This document shows positions 52,221 to 60,906 of a stretch of DNA of 64,000 nt, one piece after another. This DNA is from Glycomyces terrestris. GTDB lineage: Bacteria > Actinomycetota > Actinomycetes > Mycobacteriales > Micromonosporaceae. Position 1 is the stretch's first letter. Each line of letters opens with the position of its first letter. The notes under the pieces were generated by a model that was not told where the DNA came from, did not search any database, and was given only the letters and a program-made list of their open reading frames with translations. The translations under genes and the position numbers were made by a program. The DNA is taken from assembly GCF_003933745.1 (NCBI RefSeq), contig NZ_RSEB01000006.1:62001-126000 (forward strand), given 5' to 3'.

Positions 52221-53130
52221 CAAGAACTTCGACCTCGGAGGCGTCATCGTCGCCACGACCCTGGCGTTCAAGGAGGACCCGAAGGCGCCGGGCGGTCTCG
52301 CGGTCGACTACGACAGGTTCGCCGAGCACTGCGACTTCCTCATCCGCAACGGCTGCCGCGGCGTCGGCCCCAACGGGTCGCTCGGCGAATACTCCTCCCT
52401 CACCGACGAGGAGCGCCGCACGGTCGTGCAGGTCGCCGTCGAGACCGTCGGCGACCGCGGCCTCGTCGTCGCCGGCGTCCACGGCGTCGGCTGGCACCAG
52501 GCCGTCCAGTGGGCCGAGCACGCCAAAGAGGACGGCGCCGACGGCGTCCTCCTCCTGCCGCCCACCATCTACCGCGCCAACCGCGGCGAGGTCCTGGAGC
52601 ACTACGCCAAGGTGAACGAGGTCGGCCTGCCGATCATGATGTACAACAACCCGATCGACACCAAGGTCGACCTCGTGCCCGACCTCGTCGCCGAACTCTA
52701 CGAGCTCGAGCACGTCGTCGCGATCAAGGAGTTCTCCACCGACGTCCGCCGCGTCCTGGAGATCAAGGAGCGCTGCGGCATCGACGTCATCGCCGGCGCC
52801 GACGACCTCCTCTTCGAATCCCTCGTCGTCGGGGCCACCGGCTGGTTCGCCGGCTACCCCAACGCCTTCCCGAAGGAGGCCGTCGAGATCTACACCCTCG
52901 TCCAGGAAGGCCGCGTCGAGGAGGCCCGCCACCTCTACAGCGGCCTCGTGCCGGTGTTCCGCTGGGACTCCAAGACCGAGTTCGTGCAGGCCATCAAGCT
53001 CTCCATGGACATCGCCGGCCACAGCTACGGCGGCCCCACCCGCCCCCCGCGCGGCCCGCTCTCCGAGGCCCAGCGCGAGCAGGTCGCGCGCGACACCCGC
53101 CGCGCCCTCGACTTCGCGGCCGCCCGCTAG
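52213..53130 (+). CDS. DapA-family deaminase, probable 1-pyrroline-4-hydroxy-2-carboxylate deaminase
   Basis: A 305-residue class I aldolase-fold protein: GPNGSLGEYSSL (in place of GTTGE), Tyr in MMYNNPID and the Schiff-base Lys in VVAIKEFSTD. In hydroxyproline catabolism this family deaminates the dehydrogenase product to 2-oxoglutarate semialdehyde. The dehydrogenase before it and epimerase and aldehyde dehydrogenase after it support that call over dihydrodipicolinate synthase. It overlaps the upstream gene by eight bases. Confidence 0.88.
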   Translation: MSDKNFDLGGVIVATTLAFKEDPKAPGGLAVDYDRFAEHCDFLIRNGCRGVGPNGSLGEYSSLTDEERRTVVQVAVETVGDRGLVVAGVHGVGWHQAVQWAEHAKEDGADGVLLLPPTIYRANRGEVLEHYAKVNEVGLPIMMYNNPIDTKVDLVPDLVAELYELEHVVAIKEFSTDVRRVLEIKERCGIDVIAGADDLLFESLVVGATGWFAGYPNAFPKEAVEIYTLVQEGRVEEARHLYSGLVPVFRWDSKTEFVQAIKLSMDIAGHSYGGPTRPPRGPLSEAQREQVARDTRRALDFAAAR

Positions 53131-53185
53131 CGCCCCGCCCTGTACGGTGTCACCGCCGTGCAGGGCGCACACCGGAAGGACGAAC

Positions 53186-54187
53186 ATGAGAACGAACCGG
53201 CTCGTCAGCGCCGTCGACTCGCACACCGAGGGCATGCCCACCCGCGTCGTCACCGGCGGCGTCGGCGTCATCCCCGGCGCGACCATGAACGACAAGCGCC
53301 TCCACTTCATCGAGCACCTGGACGACCTGCGGCTGTTCCTCATGAACGAGCCGCGCGGCCACGCGGCGATGAGCGGCGCGATCCTCCAGCCCTCCACCCG
53401 CCCCGACTGCGACTGGGGCGTGGTCTACATCGAGGTGTCCGGGTGCCTGCCCATGTGCGGGCACGGCACCATCGGCGTCGCCACCGTCCTGGTCGAGACC
53501 GGCATGGTCGACGTGGTCGAGCCCGTCACCGAGATCCGCCTCGACACGCCCGCCGGGCCCGTCACCGCCCGCGTCGCCGTCAAGGACGGCCGCGCCGAGT
53601 CGGTCACCATCGAGAACGTGCTGAGCTACGTGGACGCCCTCGACACCAGCGTCGAGGTCCCCGGCCTCGGCACCGTCCCCTACTCGATGGCCTTCGGCGG
53701 CAACTTCTACGCCATGGTCCACCTCGACGACGTCGGCCTCCCCTTCGACCGCGCCCGCCAGCAGGACATCCTCGCCGCCGGTCTGTCCATCATGGACGCC
53801 ATCAATGCGACCGCCGCCCCCGTGCACCCGCACATCGCCGGACTCGACCACTGCCACCACGTCGAGTTCATCGCCCCCGGCTCCGACGCGAAGCACTCCC
53901 GCCACGCCATGGCCATCCACCCCGGCTGGTTCGACCGATCCCCGTGCGGCACCGGCACCTCCGCGCGCATGGCCGAGCTGTGGGCCCGCGGCGAGCTCGA
54001 CCTCCACACCGACTTCGTGAACGAGTCGTTCATCGGCTCCCGCTTCGTCGGCCGCCTCGTCGCCGAGACCGCCGTCGGCGACCGGCCCGCCGTCGTCCCG
54101 ACCGTGACCGGCCGCGCCTGGATCACCGGCACCGCCCAGTACACGCTCGACCCCACCGACCCGTTCCCCACCGGCTTCCAGTTCTAG
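53186..54187 (+). CDS. lhpA: 4-hydroxyproline 2-epimerase (proline racemase family)
   Basis: A 333-residue proline-racemase-fold enzyme with DSHTEGMPTRVV near the start and both catalytic cysteines: MCGHGTIG near residue 91 and SPCGTGTSARMA near 252. Having Cys at both sites marks an epimerase/racemase rather than the Cys/Thr trans-3-hydroxyproline dehydratase. It turns trans-4-hydroxy-L-proline into cis-4-hydroxy-D-proline, the substrate of the dehydrogenase encoded upstream. GGAAGGA precedes the ATG. Confidence 0.92.
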   Translation: MRTNRLVSAVDSHTEGMPTRVVTGGVGVIPGATMNDKRLHFIEHLDDLRLFLMNEPRGHAAMSGAILQPSTRPDCDWGVVYIEVSGCLPMCGHGTIGVATVLVETGMVDVVEPVTEIRLDTPAGPVTARVAVKDGRAESVTIENVLSYVDALDTSVEVPGLGTVPYSMAFGGNFYAMVHLDDVGLPFDRARQQDILAAGLSIMDAINATAAPVHPHIAGLDHCHHVEFIAPGSDAKHSRHAMAIHPGWFDRSPCGTGTSARMAELWARGELDLHTDFVNESFIGSRFVGRLVAETAVGDRPAVVPTVTGRAWITGTAQYTLDPTDPFPTGFQF

Positions 54188-54195
54188 GAGCGCAC

Positions 54196-55674
54196 ATGGA
54201 CCTGCAACCGATCGACCCCGTCGCCGAGACCGCCGACGCGGCCGCGCACGCGCTCGCCGACGTCGCGCCCGCCGTGCGCGCCGCGGCCCTCGTCGCCTTC
54301 GCCGACGCCCTCACCGCGCACGCCGACGAGCTCGTGGCCCTCGCCATGGAGGAGACCGGCCTCGCCGAGGCCCGCCTGCGCGGGGAGCTCAAGCGCACCG
54401 CCGTCCAGCTGCGCCTGTTCGCCGAGACCGTCCTCGACGGCGCCTATCTCGACGTCCGCATCGACCGCGCCGACCCCGACTTCGCGCTCGGGCCCCGCCC
54501 CGACGTGCGCAGCGGCAACGAGCCGATCGGGCCCGTCCTCAACTTCGCGGCCGGCAACTTCCCGTTCGCGTTCTCCGTCGCCGGGGGCGACACCGCCGCC
54601 GCGCTGGCCGCCGGCAACCCCGTCGTCGTCAAGGCCCACCCCGGCCACCCGCGCCTCGCCGCCCGCACCGCCGAGATCGGCGCCGCGGCCCTCGAAGGCG
54701 CCGGACTCCCTGCGGGCACACTGCAACTCGTGGAAGGCGTCGAGACCGGTGTCGCGATGCTCAAGCACCCGCTCATCAAGGCCGCCTCCTTCACCGGGTC
54801 CCTCAAAGGAGGCCGCCACCTCGCCGACATCGCCGCCGCCCGGCCCGCGCCCATCCCGTTCTACGGCGAGCTCGGCAGCCTCAACCCCGTCTTCGCCACC
54901 GCCGCCGCGATCGCCGCCCGCGGCCCCGAGTTCGCCTCCGGCCTCGCCGCCAGCGTCGGCGGCTCCGCCGGGCAGCTGTGCACCAAGCCCGGCCTCGTGT
55001 TCCTCCCCGCCGGGCACGGCCTCGACGCCGCGATCGCGGCCGCCGCGCAGACCGGGGAGCACCGCATGCTCGACCCGCGCATCGCCGACGGGTACCTGCG
55101 CCGCCGCGAGGCCATCCTCGCCTCCGGCGGCGTCCGCCTCCTCGCCGAGGGCTCGGCCCGCACGGACGCCCGCGCGCAGGGCTGGGTGACCCCCACGATC
55201 GCCGCCCTCGCGCTCGAGGACTTCCGCGCCGAACCCGAGGCGTTCCTCGAGGAGTGCTTCGGCCCCATCGCCCTCCTGGTCGAGACCCCGGCCGGCACCG
55301 ACTACGCCGACCTGCTCGACGAGTTCTTCGAAGGCGAGCTCACCGTCGCCGTCCACCGCGCCGACGGCGACGACGTCTCGCGCCTCGTCCGCGCCGCCGC
55401 CCGCCACGCCGGCCGCGTCCTCTTCGACGGCTGGCCCACCGGCGTCGCCGTCACCCCCGCCATGCAGCACGGCGGCCCCTGGCCCGCGACCACCCTGGGC
55501 GGCACCAGCGTTGGCACGGCCGCCGTCGCCCGCTTCGTGCGCGCCGTCGCCTACCAGAACGCCCCGCAGGACGCCCTCCCGCCGGCGCTGCGCGACGACA
55601 ACCCCTGGGGCGTCCCGCAGCGCATCGCCCCCGCGGGCGAGTCCGCGACCTGGGGTGACCGCGCCCGCGCATGA
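54196..55674 (+). CDS. 2-oxoglutarate semialdehyde dehydrogenase (KGSADH-type ALDH)
   Basis: A 492-residue aldehyde dehydrogenase. NFAAGNFPFAFSVAGGDTAA and the VVVKAHPGHP segment are typical of 2-oxoglutarate semialdehyde dehydrogenases. The nucleophile is in GGSAGQLCTKPG and the general-base Glu in GELGSLNP. It oxidises the deaminase product to 2-oxoglutarate, feeding the TCA cycle. Eight bases separate it from the epimerase gene. Confidence 0.9.
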   Translation: MDLQPIDPVAETADAAAHALADVAPAVRAAALVAFADALTAHADELVALAMEETGLAEARLRGELKRTAVQLRLFAETVLDGAYLDVRIDRADPDFALGPRPDVRSGNEPIGPVLNFAAGNFPFAFSVAGGDTAAALAAGNPVVVKAHPGHPRLAARTAEIGAAALEGAGLPAGTLQLVEGVETGVAMLKHPLIKAASFTGSLKGGRHLADIAAARPAPIPFYGELGSLNPVFATAAAIAARGPEFASGLAASVGGSAGQLCTKPGLVFLPAGHGLDAAIAAAAQTGEHRMLDPRIADGYLRRREAILASGGVRLLAEGSARTDARAQGWVTPTIAALALEDFRAEPEAFLEECFGPIALLVETPAGTDYADLLDEFFEGELTVAVHRADGDDVSRLVRAAARHAGRVLFDGWPTGVAVTPAMQHGGPWPATTLGGTSVGTAAVARFVRAVAYQNAPQDALPPALRDDNPWGVPQRIAPAGESATWGDRARA

Positions 55675-55733
55675 CCGGCGACGGGCTCGCCGGAGCCGCG
55701 CCAACATGCGCCGCCACACGTACTGCCACATTT

Positions 55734-55749
55734 GCTACTGTCGAGTAAC
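55734..55749. promoter_or_regulatory. Dyad before the thioesterase gene
   Basis: GCTACTGTCGAGTAAC: 6-base arms with one mismatch around GTCG (TACT…AGTA). Such short dyads are common TetR-type sites in actinobacterial fatty-acid genes, but no regulator is linked here. It lies 33 bases before the ATG. Confidence 0.35.
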
Positions 55750-55781
55750 TTGATGGCTTCGGGACCTGCGGTGGTGGGCTG

Positions 55782-56306
55782 ATGAACTTGTACTTCCGGC
55801 TGCTGAACCTGTGGCTGCGCGCGCGGCGGCGCGGGCCGGTCGGGCTGTGGGACACGGTCGTGACGCCGTTCCGCGTCGTCCCGACCGACCTCGACCCCTT
55901 GGGGCACATGACCAACGGCCGCTACCTGACGATCATGGACGTCGGCCGCATGGACCTCATGCTCCGCTCGGGCTTCCTCAAGAAGATGCAGCGGGCCGGC
56001 TGGTACCCCGTGGTCGCCGGCCAGACCATCACCTACCGCCGTTCGCTCCAGCCCTGGCAGCGGTTCGAGGTCCACACCCGGGTGCTCGGCTTCGACGAGC
56101 GCTGGGGCTACATCGAGCAGACGTTCCGCGCCGGCGAGACCGTGTACGCGCGGGCGTACGTGCGCACCCGGTTCCTCAAGCGCGGCGGCGGATCGGTCGA
56201 CCACGACGAGCTCGAGCAGGTCGCCGGCGCCTTCCCCGAGCACGCGATCCCGCAGTGGCTCCTCGACTGGACCGCGGCCACCCGCATCACCGAGACCGCC
56301 GCCTGA
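55782..56306 (+). CDS. Hotdog-fold thioesterase
   Basis: A 174-residue acyl-CoA thioesterase-like protein with the PTDLDPLGHMTNGRYL motif (Asp/His/Asn as in 4HBT/THEM6-type hotdog proteins). It is single-domain and cytoplasmic. Substrate is probably an acyl thioester; chain length cannot be told. A stand-alone gene between the hydroxyproline block and an AraC regulator. Confidence 0.85.
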   Translation: MNLYFRLLNLWLRARRRGPVGLWDTVVTPFRVVPTDLDPLGHMTNGRYLTIMDVGRMDLMLRSGFLKKMQRAGWYPVVAGQTITYRRSLQPWQRFEVHTRVLGFDERWGYIEQTFRAGETVYARAYVRTRFLKRGGGSVDHDELEQVAGAFPEHAIPQWLLDWTAATRITETAA

Positions 56307-56330
56307 GCCGCCGCCGGTATCATCGGCGGC

Positions 56331-57092
56331 GTGGCGCACGACCCGCCCGAGGAGATCCCGGGCCTGGAGCACCGCCCGTCCGACTCCCCGTACGTCGAAC
56401 GCGTCTATCGGGTGGAGGAGGGCGCCTCTGGCGCGCCCGCGCCCGAGCGGATGGTGTCGGTCGCGAACTCCAACTGGGAGCTCATCGCCTGGACCGCGGG
56501 CGGCGTCACCAACGTGTCCGTGCGCGGCCCCGAGACCCGCCCGACCGTCGTCCCCATGGGCGGCGCCATGGACGGCGCGTTCGGCGTCGTCTTCCGCCAC
56601 GGCGCCTACCTGCGCAACCTCCCCCTCGCCGGCCTCGTCGACACGGCCGTGACCAGCCCGCACGCCACCGAGCGCACCTTCGTCCTCGACGGCGACGAAT
56701 GGGAGATCCCCGGCTACGGCAACGCGGAGGACTTCGTCGACCGCCTCGTGCGCGCCGGCCTGCTCGTGCGCGACCCCCTCGTCGCCGACGTCCTCGCCGG
56801 GGACACCCCGCTCCTGGTCACCCCCCGGTCCGTGCAGCGCCGCGTCGCCGCCGCCACCGGCCTCACCCAGGGCGTCATCAGGCAGATCGAGCGCGCCCGG
56901 CAGGCCGCCATGCTGCTGCGCGCGGGCGAGGCCGCCGCCGACGTCGTCCACCTCGTCGGCTACCACGACCAGCCCCACCTCGCCCGCTCCCTGGCCCGGT
57001 TCGTCGGCCGCAGGGCCACCCAGCTCCAGAAGCCCGCGCCCGACGAGATCATGTCGCTTCTGTACAAGACCGACGCCGAGGTCCGGCCGTAG
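56331..57092 (+). CDS. AraC-family transcriptional regulator
   Basis: A 253-residue protein. The C-terminal AraC HTH is visible (TPRSVQRRVAAATGLTQGVI, ADVVHLVGYHDQPHLARSLARFVG). The N-terminal half is beta-rich and resembles a sensor domain, with PMGGAMDGAFGVVFRHG. It starts with GTG at 56331. The gene right after it encodes a VOC protein; this regulator-VOC pairing is common and suggests a local target. Confidence 0.82.
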   Translation: MAHDPPEEIPGLEHRPSDSPYVERVYRVEEGASGAPAPERMVSVANSNWELIAWTAGGVTNVSVRGPETRPTVVPMGGAMDGAFGVVFRHGAYLRNLPLAGLVDTAVTSPHATERTFVLDGDEWEIPGYGNAEDFVDRLVRAGLLVRDPLVADVLAGDTPLLVTPRSVQRRVAAATGLTQGVIRQIERARQAAMLLRAGEAAADVVHLVGYHDQPHLARSLARFVGRRATQLQKPAPDEIMSLLYKTDAEVRP

Positions 57093-57140
57093 ATTCGGAG
57101 CAGGCCGGAACGACCGGCCGCCAGTACCGAGGAGCATCCG

Positions 57141-57551
57141 ATGGCCTTCACCCAGATCTACGTCAACCTTCCCGTCGCCGACCTCGAGGCCGCCAAGGCG
57201 TTCTACACCGCGCTCGGCGGCACCGTGAACCCCCAGTTCACCGATGAGACCTCCGCTCAGATCGTCCTCAGCGACGCCATCGCCCTCCAGCTGATGACCC
57301 ACGAGCAGTTCTCCGGCTTCACCAAGCGCGAGATCGCCGCCGGCCCGATCGAGGCCATCAACGCGCTCGCCGCCGGGTCCAAGGAGGAGGTCGACCGGCT
57401 CGTGGAGGCCGCCGTCGCCGCCGGCGGCACCGAGCCCCGGCCCGCGCAGGACATGGGCTGGCTCTACAGCCGGGCGGTCGACGACCTCGACGGCCACTCC
57501 TGGGAGCTCATGGCCTACGACCCCTCCCAGATGCCCGGCGCGCCCGAGTAG
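57141..57551 (+). CDS. VOC (glyoxalase/bleomycin-resistance) superfamily protein
   Basis: A 136-residue single VOC unit pair (FTQIYVNLPVADLEAAKAFYTALGGTVNPQF; later VDDLDGHSWELMAYDPSQMP). It resembles the lactoylglutathione-lyase-like DUF family used as stand-alone proteins in actinobacteria. GAGGAGC precedes the ATG. Activity unknown. It converges with the EamA gene, sharing no bases. Confidence 0.88.
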   Translation: MAFTQIYVNLPVADLEAAKAFYTALGGTVNPQFTDETSAQIVLSDAIALQLMTHEQFSGFTKREIAAGPIEAINALAAGSKEEVDRLVEAAVAAGGTEPRPAQDMGWLYSRAVDDLDGHSWELMAYDPSQMPGAPE

Positions 57552-58493
57552 TCACCGCCCCCGGCGCAGCGCCCCCGCGTTCGCGAGGACCACGCCGCCG
57601 ACGACGATCGCTCCGCCGGCCACCTGGGCCCACGTCCACGGCTGGCCGGCGAGGATCGTGAACACCGCGGTGAACACCGTGATCAGGTTGAGGAACACCC
57701 CCGCCCGCCCCGGCGGCACCGCCGTCAGCGCGTGGTTCCACAGCAGGTACGACAGCACCGACGGGAACACCGCGATGAACAGCAGCGACCCCAGCGCCGC
57801 CCCCGACCCCGGCAGCGCCGGCCCGCCCGAGGCGAGGCTCACCGGCGCGAGCACGGCCACCGCAGCCCCCGCCTGCGCCGCCGTCGCCGCCACCGGCGGC
57901 AGCCGCGGCCCGCGCCGCCCCGCCACCGTGTACGCCGTCCACGCCGCGATCGCCCCCACCATGAGCAGCTCCCCGGTCCCGAACCCGCCCTCCAGGAGCG
58001 CGGCGGGGTCGCCGTCGCCGAGGACCACCAGGACCCCCGCGAGCGCGACGACGACCCCGCCGACCGACAGCGCCGTCAGCCGCTCGCGCAGGAACACCGC
58101 CGCCGCCAGCGTGATCAGCGCCGGGTTGAACGCGTTCACCAGCGAGGCGCTGAACGCGTCCGTGTACTCCAGCGCCCCGTACAGGAACAGGTTGTAGCCC
58201 AGGATGCCGAAGGCGCTCAACGCGAGCAGCCACGGCCACGCCCGCGCCACCGCCCGCCAGTCCGGCCGCTCCAGCAGCTGCGCCGCGACGGCGAGCGGCA
58301 CGAGCGCGAGCGCCCAGCGCAGCAGGGTCAGGCTGACGGGGTCGATCGTCTCGACCGCGCGCTGGCCCACGAGGTAGTTCCCGGCCCAGAACAGGGTCGC
58401 GCCGACGAGCGCGGCCACGGCCGTCCACACCGCGCGCCGGCTCGGCCGCGCGGTCTCGGCAGGGTGGGGCAGCGGGTTCGCGAGGGGTCGCAC
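57552..58493 (-). CDS. EamA/DMT-family transporter
   Basis: A 313-residue membrane protein with ten predicted helices in two EamA repeats (ATLFWAGNYLVGQRAVETIDP; later GRAGVFLNLITVFTAVFTILAG). Such proteins export amino acids or small metabolites. The GTG start lies six bases after the methyltransferase stop (in its shifted frame), so the two form an operon. Confidence 0.88.
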   Translation of the reverse strand: MRPLANPLPHPAETARPSRRAVWTAVAALVGATLFWAGNYLVGQRAVETIDPVSLTLLRWALALVPLAVAAQLLERPDWRAVARAWPWLLALSAFGILGYNLFLYGALEYTDAFSASLVNAFNPALITLAAAVFLRERLTALSVGGVVVALAGVLVVLGDGDPAALLEGGFGTGELLMVGAIAAWTAYTVAGRRGPRLPPVAATAAQAGAAVAVLAPVSLASGGPALPGSGAALGSLLFIAVFPSVLSYLLWNHALTAVPPGRAGVFLNLITVFTAVFTILAGQPWTWAQVAGGAIVVGGVVLANAGALRRGR

Positions 58494-58499
58494 GCGGAC

Positions 58500-59349
58500 T
58501 CAGTCGGGATTGTCGGCGGTGACGAGCCAGACCGCGCCGGGGGAAGCGCACCGCGCCGTTCACGCGGTGCCGCCGGAGCTCCGCGCGGACCTCGTCGAGC
58601 AGGGCCGCCCAGCCGTCGTCCCCGAGGCGCGGCACCAGCTGCTCCCGCGCGAGCCGCCCGGTGCCGCCGCTGAGCATCGTGGCCAGCCGCTCCTCGACGC
58701 CGTCGGTGCCGTCGAAGCCGTAGTCGCACTCGAAGTCGAACGGGTCGATCCGCGCCCCGCTCCAGCCGGCGCCGCCGAGCAGGCCGCGGAGCCGCTCGGG
58801 ATCGGCGAACGCGGCCGGGCCGGGCGCTCCCGGCTCGGGCGCCTCGGGCTGCGGGTCGAGCCGGGCGGCCAGGAGGTCCGACCCGAGGCTGAACATGGGG
58901 TTCTCGTCCAGGCCCCGCCAGCACGCGAACACCAGGCGCGCGCCCGGCGCGGCCGCGCGGCGCAGGTTCGCGAACGCCGCCAGCGGGTCCTCGAAGAACA
59001 TGACGCCGAAGCGCGAGACGATCCGGTCGAAGGGCCGCCCGCCCCCGCGCAGGTCGGCGGTCTGCGCGTCGGCCACGACCACGGTCGCCTCCGGCACGCG
59101 CTTGCGCGCGGCCGCGGCCATGCCCTCGGCGATGTCGACGCCGACGGCCTCCGCCCCCGCGGCGGTCGCCGCCAGCAGGAGCGTCCCGGCCCCGCACCCG
59201 ACGTCGAGCACGCGCTGCCCGCCCGCGAACCCGGCGGCCGTGAGGACCGCCCCCGTCACCGGCGCGAAGACGGCGTCGAACACCGCTTCGTTCGCCACCC
59301 ATCCGGCCGCGCTCTCGGTCCAGAGCTCCCGCATCGATTCGTTCGCCAC
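58500..59349 (-). CDS. SAM-dependent methyltransferase, frameshifted near its C-terminus
   Basis: A class I methyltransferase (about 282 residues if repaired): VLDVGCGAGTLLLAATAAGAEAVGVDIAEG (SAM site), VVVADAQ and RIVSRFGVMFFEDP. The expected end FPGAVWLVTADNPD and stop at 58500-58502 is present, but only after a one-base shift in a run of five C's (minus strand) at 58539-58543. As given, the frame instead runs on for more than 300 codons through the EamA gene. One extra base in the run explains everything. It is a sequencing slip or a recent mutation with minor effect on the fold. Confidence 0.75.
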
Positions 59350-59566
59350 AGCGACACCCTACTGAAGGCCGGCGGGGCTTCGGCCGGGATATTCGAGGAG
59401 TCTCGGACTCCCCGCGCACGCGCTCGACGCGCCCCGAAGGCCCGTGCCGGCCGGGGGAACGCCGTGAGCGATGACTTCGCGCCCCAGGGAAGGCCCGCGA
59501 CCTGCCTTGCGGGCCTTCCGGTCTCGCGCCGCCGTCGCGCCTGCCCGCCCGGCCCCCGCCACTTTA
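59350..59566. other. Intergenic stretch with hairpins
   Basis: No gene recognised. It holds a perfect 11-bp hairpin (GGAAGGCCCGC, 59488-59498, with its complement at 59509-59519) and a short palindrome GGAGTC-TCG-GACTCC at 59397-59411. A terminator-like hairpin between divergent genes is odd and may mark a small RNA or a lost gene. Confidence 0.4.
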
Positions 59567-59626
59567 TGCAACGAAAGGTTGCACATCGCCGCGGCGGGTG
59601 CTATGTTGATAGCAACCAAAGGTTGC
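59567..59626. promoter_or_regulatory. Two ArsR-type operators
   Basis: Box 1 is TGCAACGAAAGGTTGCA (59567-59583) and box 2 GCAACCAAAGGTTGC (59612-59626). Both share the GCAAC…GTTGC arms around an A-rich centre and are 44 bp apart. They lie just before a three-gene operon that includes an ArsR regulator, which most likely binds them. Confidence 0.7.
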
Positions 59627-59642
59627 ATGTTAGGAGCAGGAC

Positions 59643-60098
59643 ATGGAGTACGCCAGCATCGAGCGGGAGATCCGGATCGAGGCCGCGCCGGCGGTCGTCT
59701 TCGAGGTCGTCAGCAGCCCCGAGCACCTCAAGCAGTGGTGGGCCGACGAGGCCGAGTTCGCGCCCGTCGCCGGCGACTCGGGCCGGATCGGCTTCCACCA
59801 GGACGGCGGCGCCGTCGCCTGGGAGCGGTTCACGGTCGTCGACGCGCAGCCGCCGCGCCTGTTCTCCTTCCGCTGGACCCACGCCGACGGCGAGGAGGCC
59901 GCGCCCGGGAACTCGTTCCTCGTCGTGTTCGAACTCGAACCCGAGGGCGCGGGCACGATCCTGCGCATGACCGAGACCGGCTTCCGCGAGCGCGGCTGGA
60001 GCGAGGCCGTCGCGGCCCAGCACCACGCCGACCACGTCTCGGGCTGGGACTTCTTCCTGCCGCGGCTGCCCGCCGTCGCCGAGAAGGCCGCGCGATGA
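59643..60098 (+). CDS. SRPBCC (AHSA1-like) protein
   Basis: A 151-residue START-like fold protein: IEREIRIEAAPAVVFEVVSSPEHLKQWWADEAEF and GWDFFLPRLPAV at the end. Such proteins bind hydrophobic ligands and are often encoded with ArsR regulators, as here. GTTAGGAGCAGG precedes the ATG. Its stop overlaps the next ATG. Confidence 0.88.
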   Translation: MEYASIEREIRIEAAPAVVFEVVSSPEHLKQWWADEAEFAPVAGDSGRIGFHQDGGAVAWERFTVVDAQPPRLFSFRWTHADGEEAAPGNSFLVVFELEPEGAGTILRMTETGFRERGWSEAVAAQHHADHVSGWDFFLPRLPAVAEKAAR

Positions 60099-60439
60099 GC
60101 GTCCTCGTCGACGACGACCTGTGGTCGGCGGTCGGCGACCCGACCCGCCGCCGCATGATCGACCGGCTCCTGGCCGACGGCTCCGGCACCGCCACCAGCC
60201 TCGCCGAGCAGATCCCCGTCACCCGCCAGGCCATCGCCAAGCACCTGGCCGTCCTCGACCGGGTCGGCCTCGTCCACGGGGCCGCCGCCGGCCGCGAGCG
60301 CCGCTACCGCGTCGACGAGGCGCGGCTCGCCCGCGCCGTCGCCCAGCTCAACGCCGTCGGCGACGCCTGGGACTCCCGCATGGAGCGCATCAAGCGCATC
60401 GCCGAGACCATCCAGCAGACCACCGAGACCAAGGAATAG
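60095..60439 (+). CDS. ArsR-family regulator
   Basis: A 114-residue winged-helix protein (AVGDPTRRRMIDRLLADGSGTATSLAEQ, VTRQAIAKHLAVLDRVGLV). It has no obvious metal-binding Cys pair, which fits the non-metal ArsR group linked to SRPBCC proteins. It should repress its operon through the two GCAAC boxes at 59567-59626. Confidence 0.9.
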   Translation: MSVLVDDDLWSAVGDPTRRRMIDRLLADGSGTATSLAEQIPVTRQAIAKHLAVLDRVGLVHGAAAGRERRYRVDEARLARAVAQLNAVGDAWDSRMERIKRIAETIQQTTETKE

Positions 60440-60454
60440 CAAGGAGACACAGCA

Positions 60455-60898
60455 ATGGTCGACATCCTGCACCGCATCGCGGTCGAAGGCCGCACCACCG
60501 ACGACGTCTACCAGGCGCTCGCCACCATCGACGGCCTCGCCGACTGGTGGACCGAGGACACCACCGGCGGCACCGGCACGGGGGAGGAGATCGCGTTCCG
60601 CTTCCCCCAGGGCGGCTTCGACATGAAGGTCCTCGAGTCCGAACCGGGGCGGCGCGTCCTGTGGGAGGTCGTGGGCGGGACCCCCGAGTGGATCGGCACC
60701 CGCATCCACTGGGACCTCCGCCAGGAGGAGGACTGGGCCGTCGTCCTGTTCAAGCACGAGGGCTGGGCCGAGCCGATCGAGTTCATGCACCACTGCTCCA
60801 CCAAGTGGGCCTCGTTCCTGCTGAGCCTCAAGGCGCTCGTGGAGGACGGCAAGGGCGCGCCCGCCCCGCGGGACGTCCGCGTCGACAACTGGGGATGA
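60455..60898 (+). CDS. SRPBCC-domain protein
   Basis: A 147-residue START-like protein (DVYQALATIDGLADWWTEDTTGG, FKHEGWAEPIEFMHHCSTKWASFL), related to but distinct from the first SRPBCC protein of this operon. AAGGAGAC lies before the ATG. Ligand unknown. Confidence 0.87.
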   Translation: MVDILHRIAVEGRTTDDVYQALATIDGLADWWTEDTTGGTGTGEEIAFRFPQGGFDMKVLESEPGRRVLWEVVGGTPEWIGTRIHWDLRQEEDWAVVLFKHEGWAEPIEFMHHCSTKWASFLLSLKALVEDGKGAPAPRDVRVDNWG

Positions 60899-60906
60899 CC
60901 TTCGCA

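Noticed and set aside
52213-53130. Lysine-biosynthesis dihydrodipicolinate synthase
   Set aside because: The family fold fits, but the gene sits inside a hydroxyproline operon and the GTTGE-type motif is altered.
53186-54187. Trans-3-hydroxyproline dehydratase
   Set aside because: That subfamily has Thr at the second catalytic position; here both are Cys, as in epimerases.
57508-58499. C-terminal 330-residue extension of the methyltransferase
   Set aside because: It overlaps the EamA gene in another frame and arises only from one extra base in a homopolymer.
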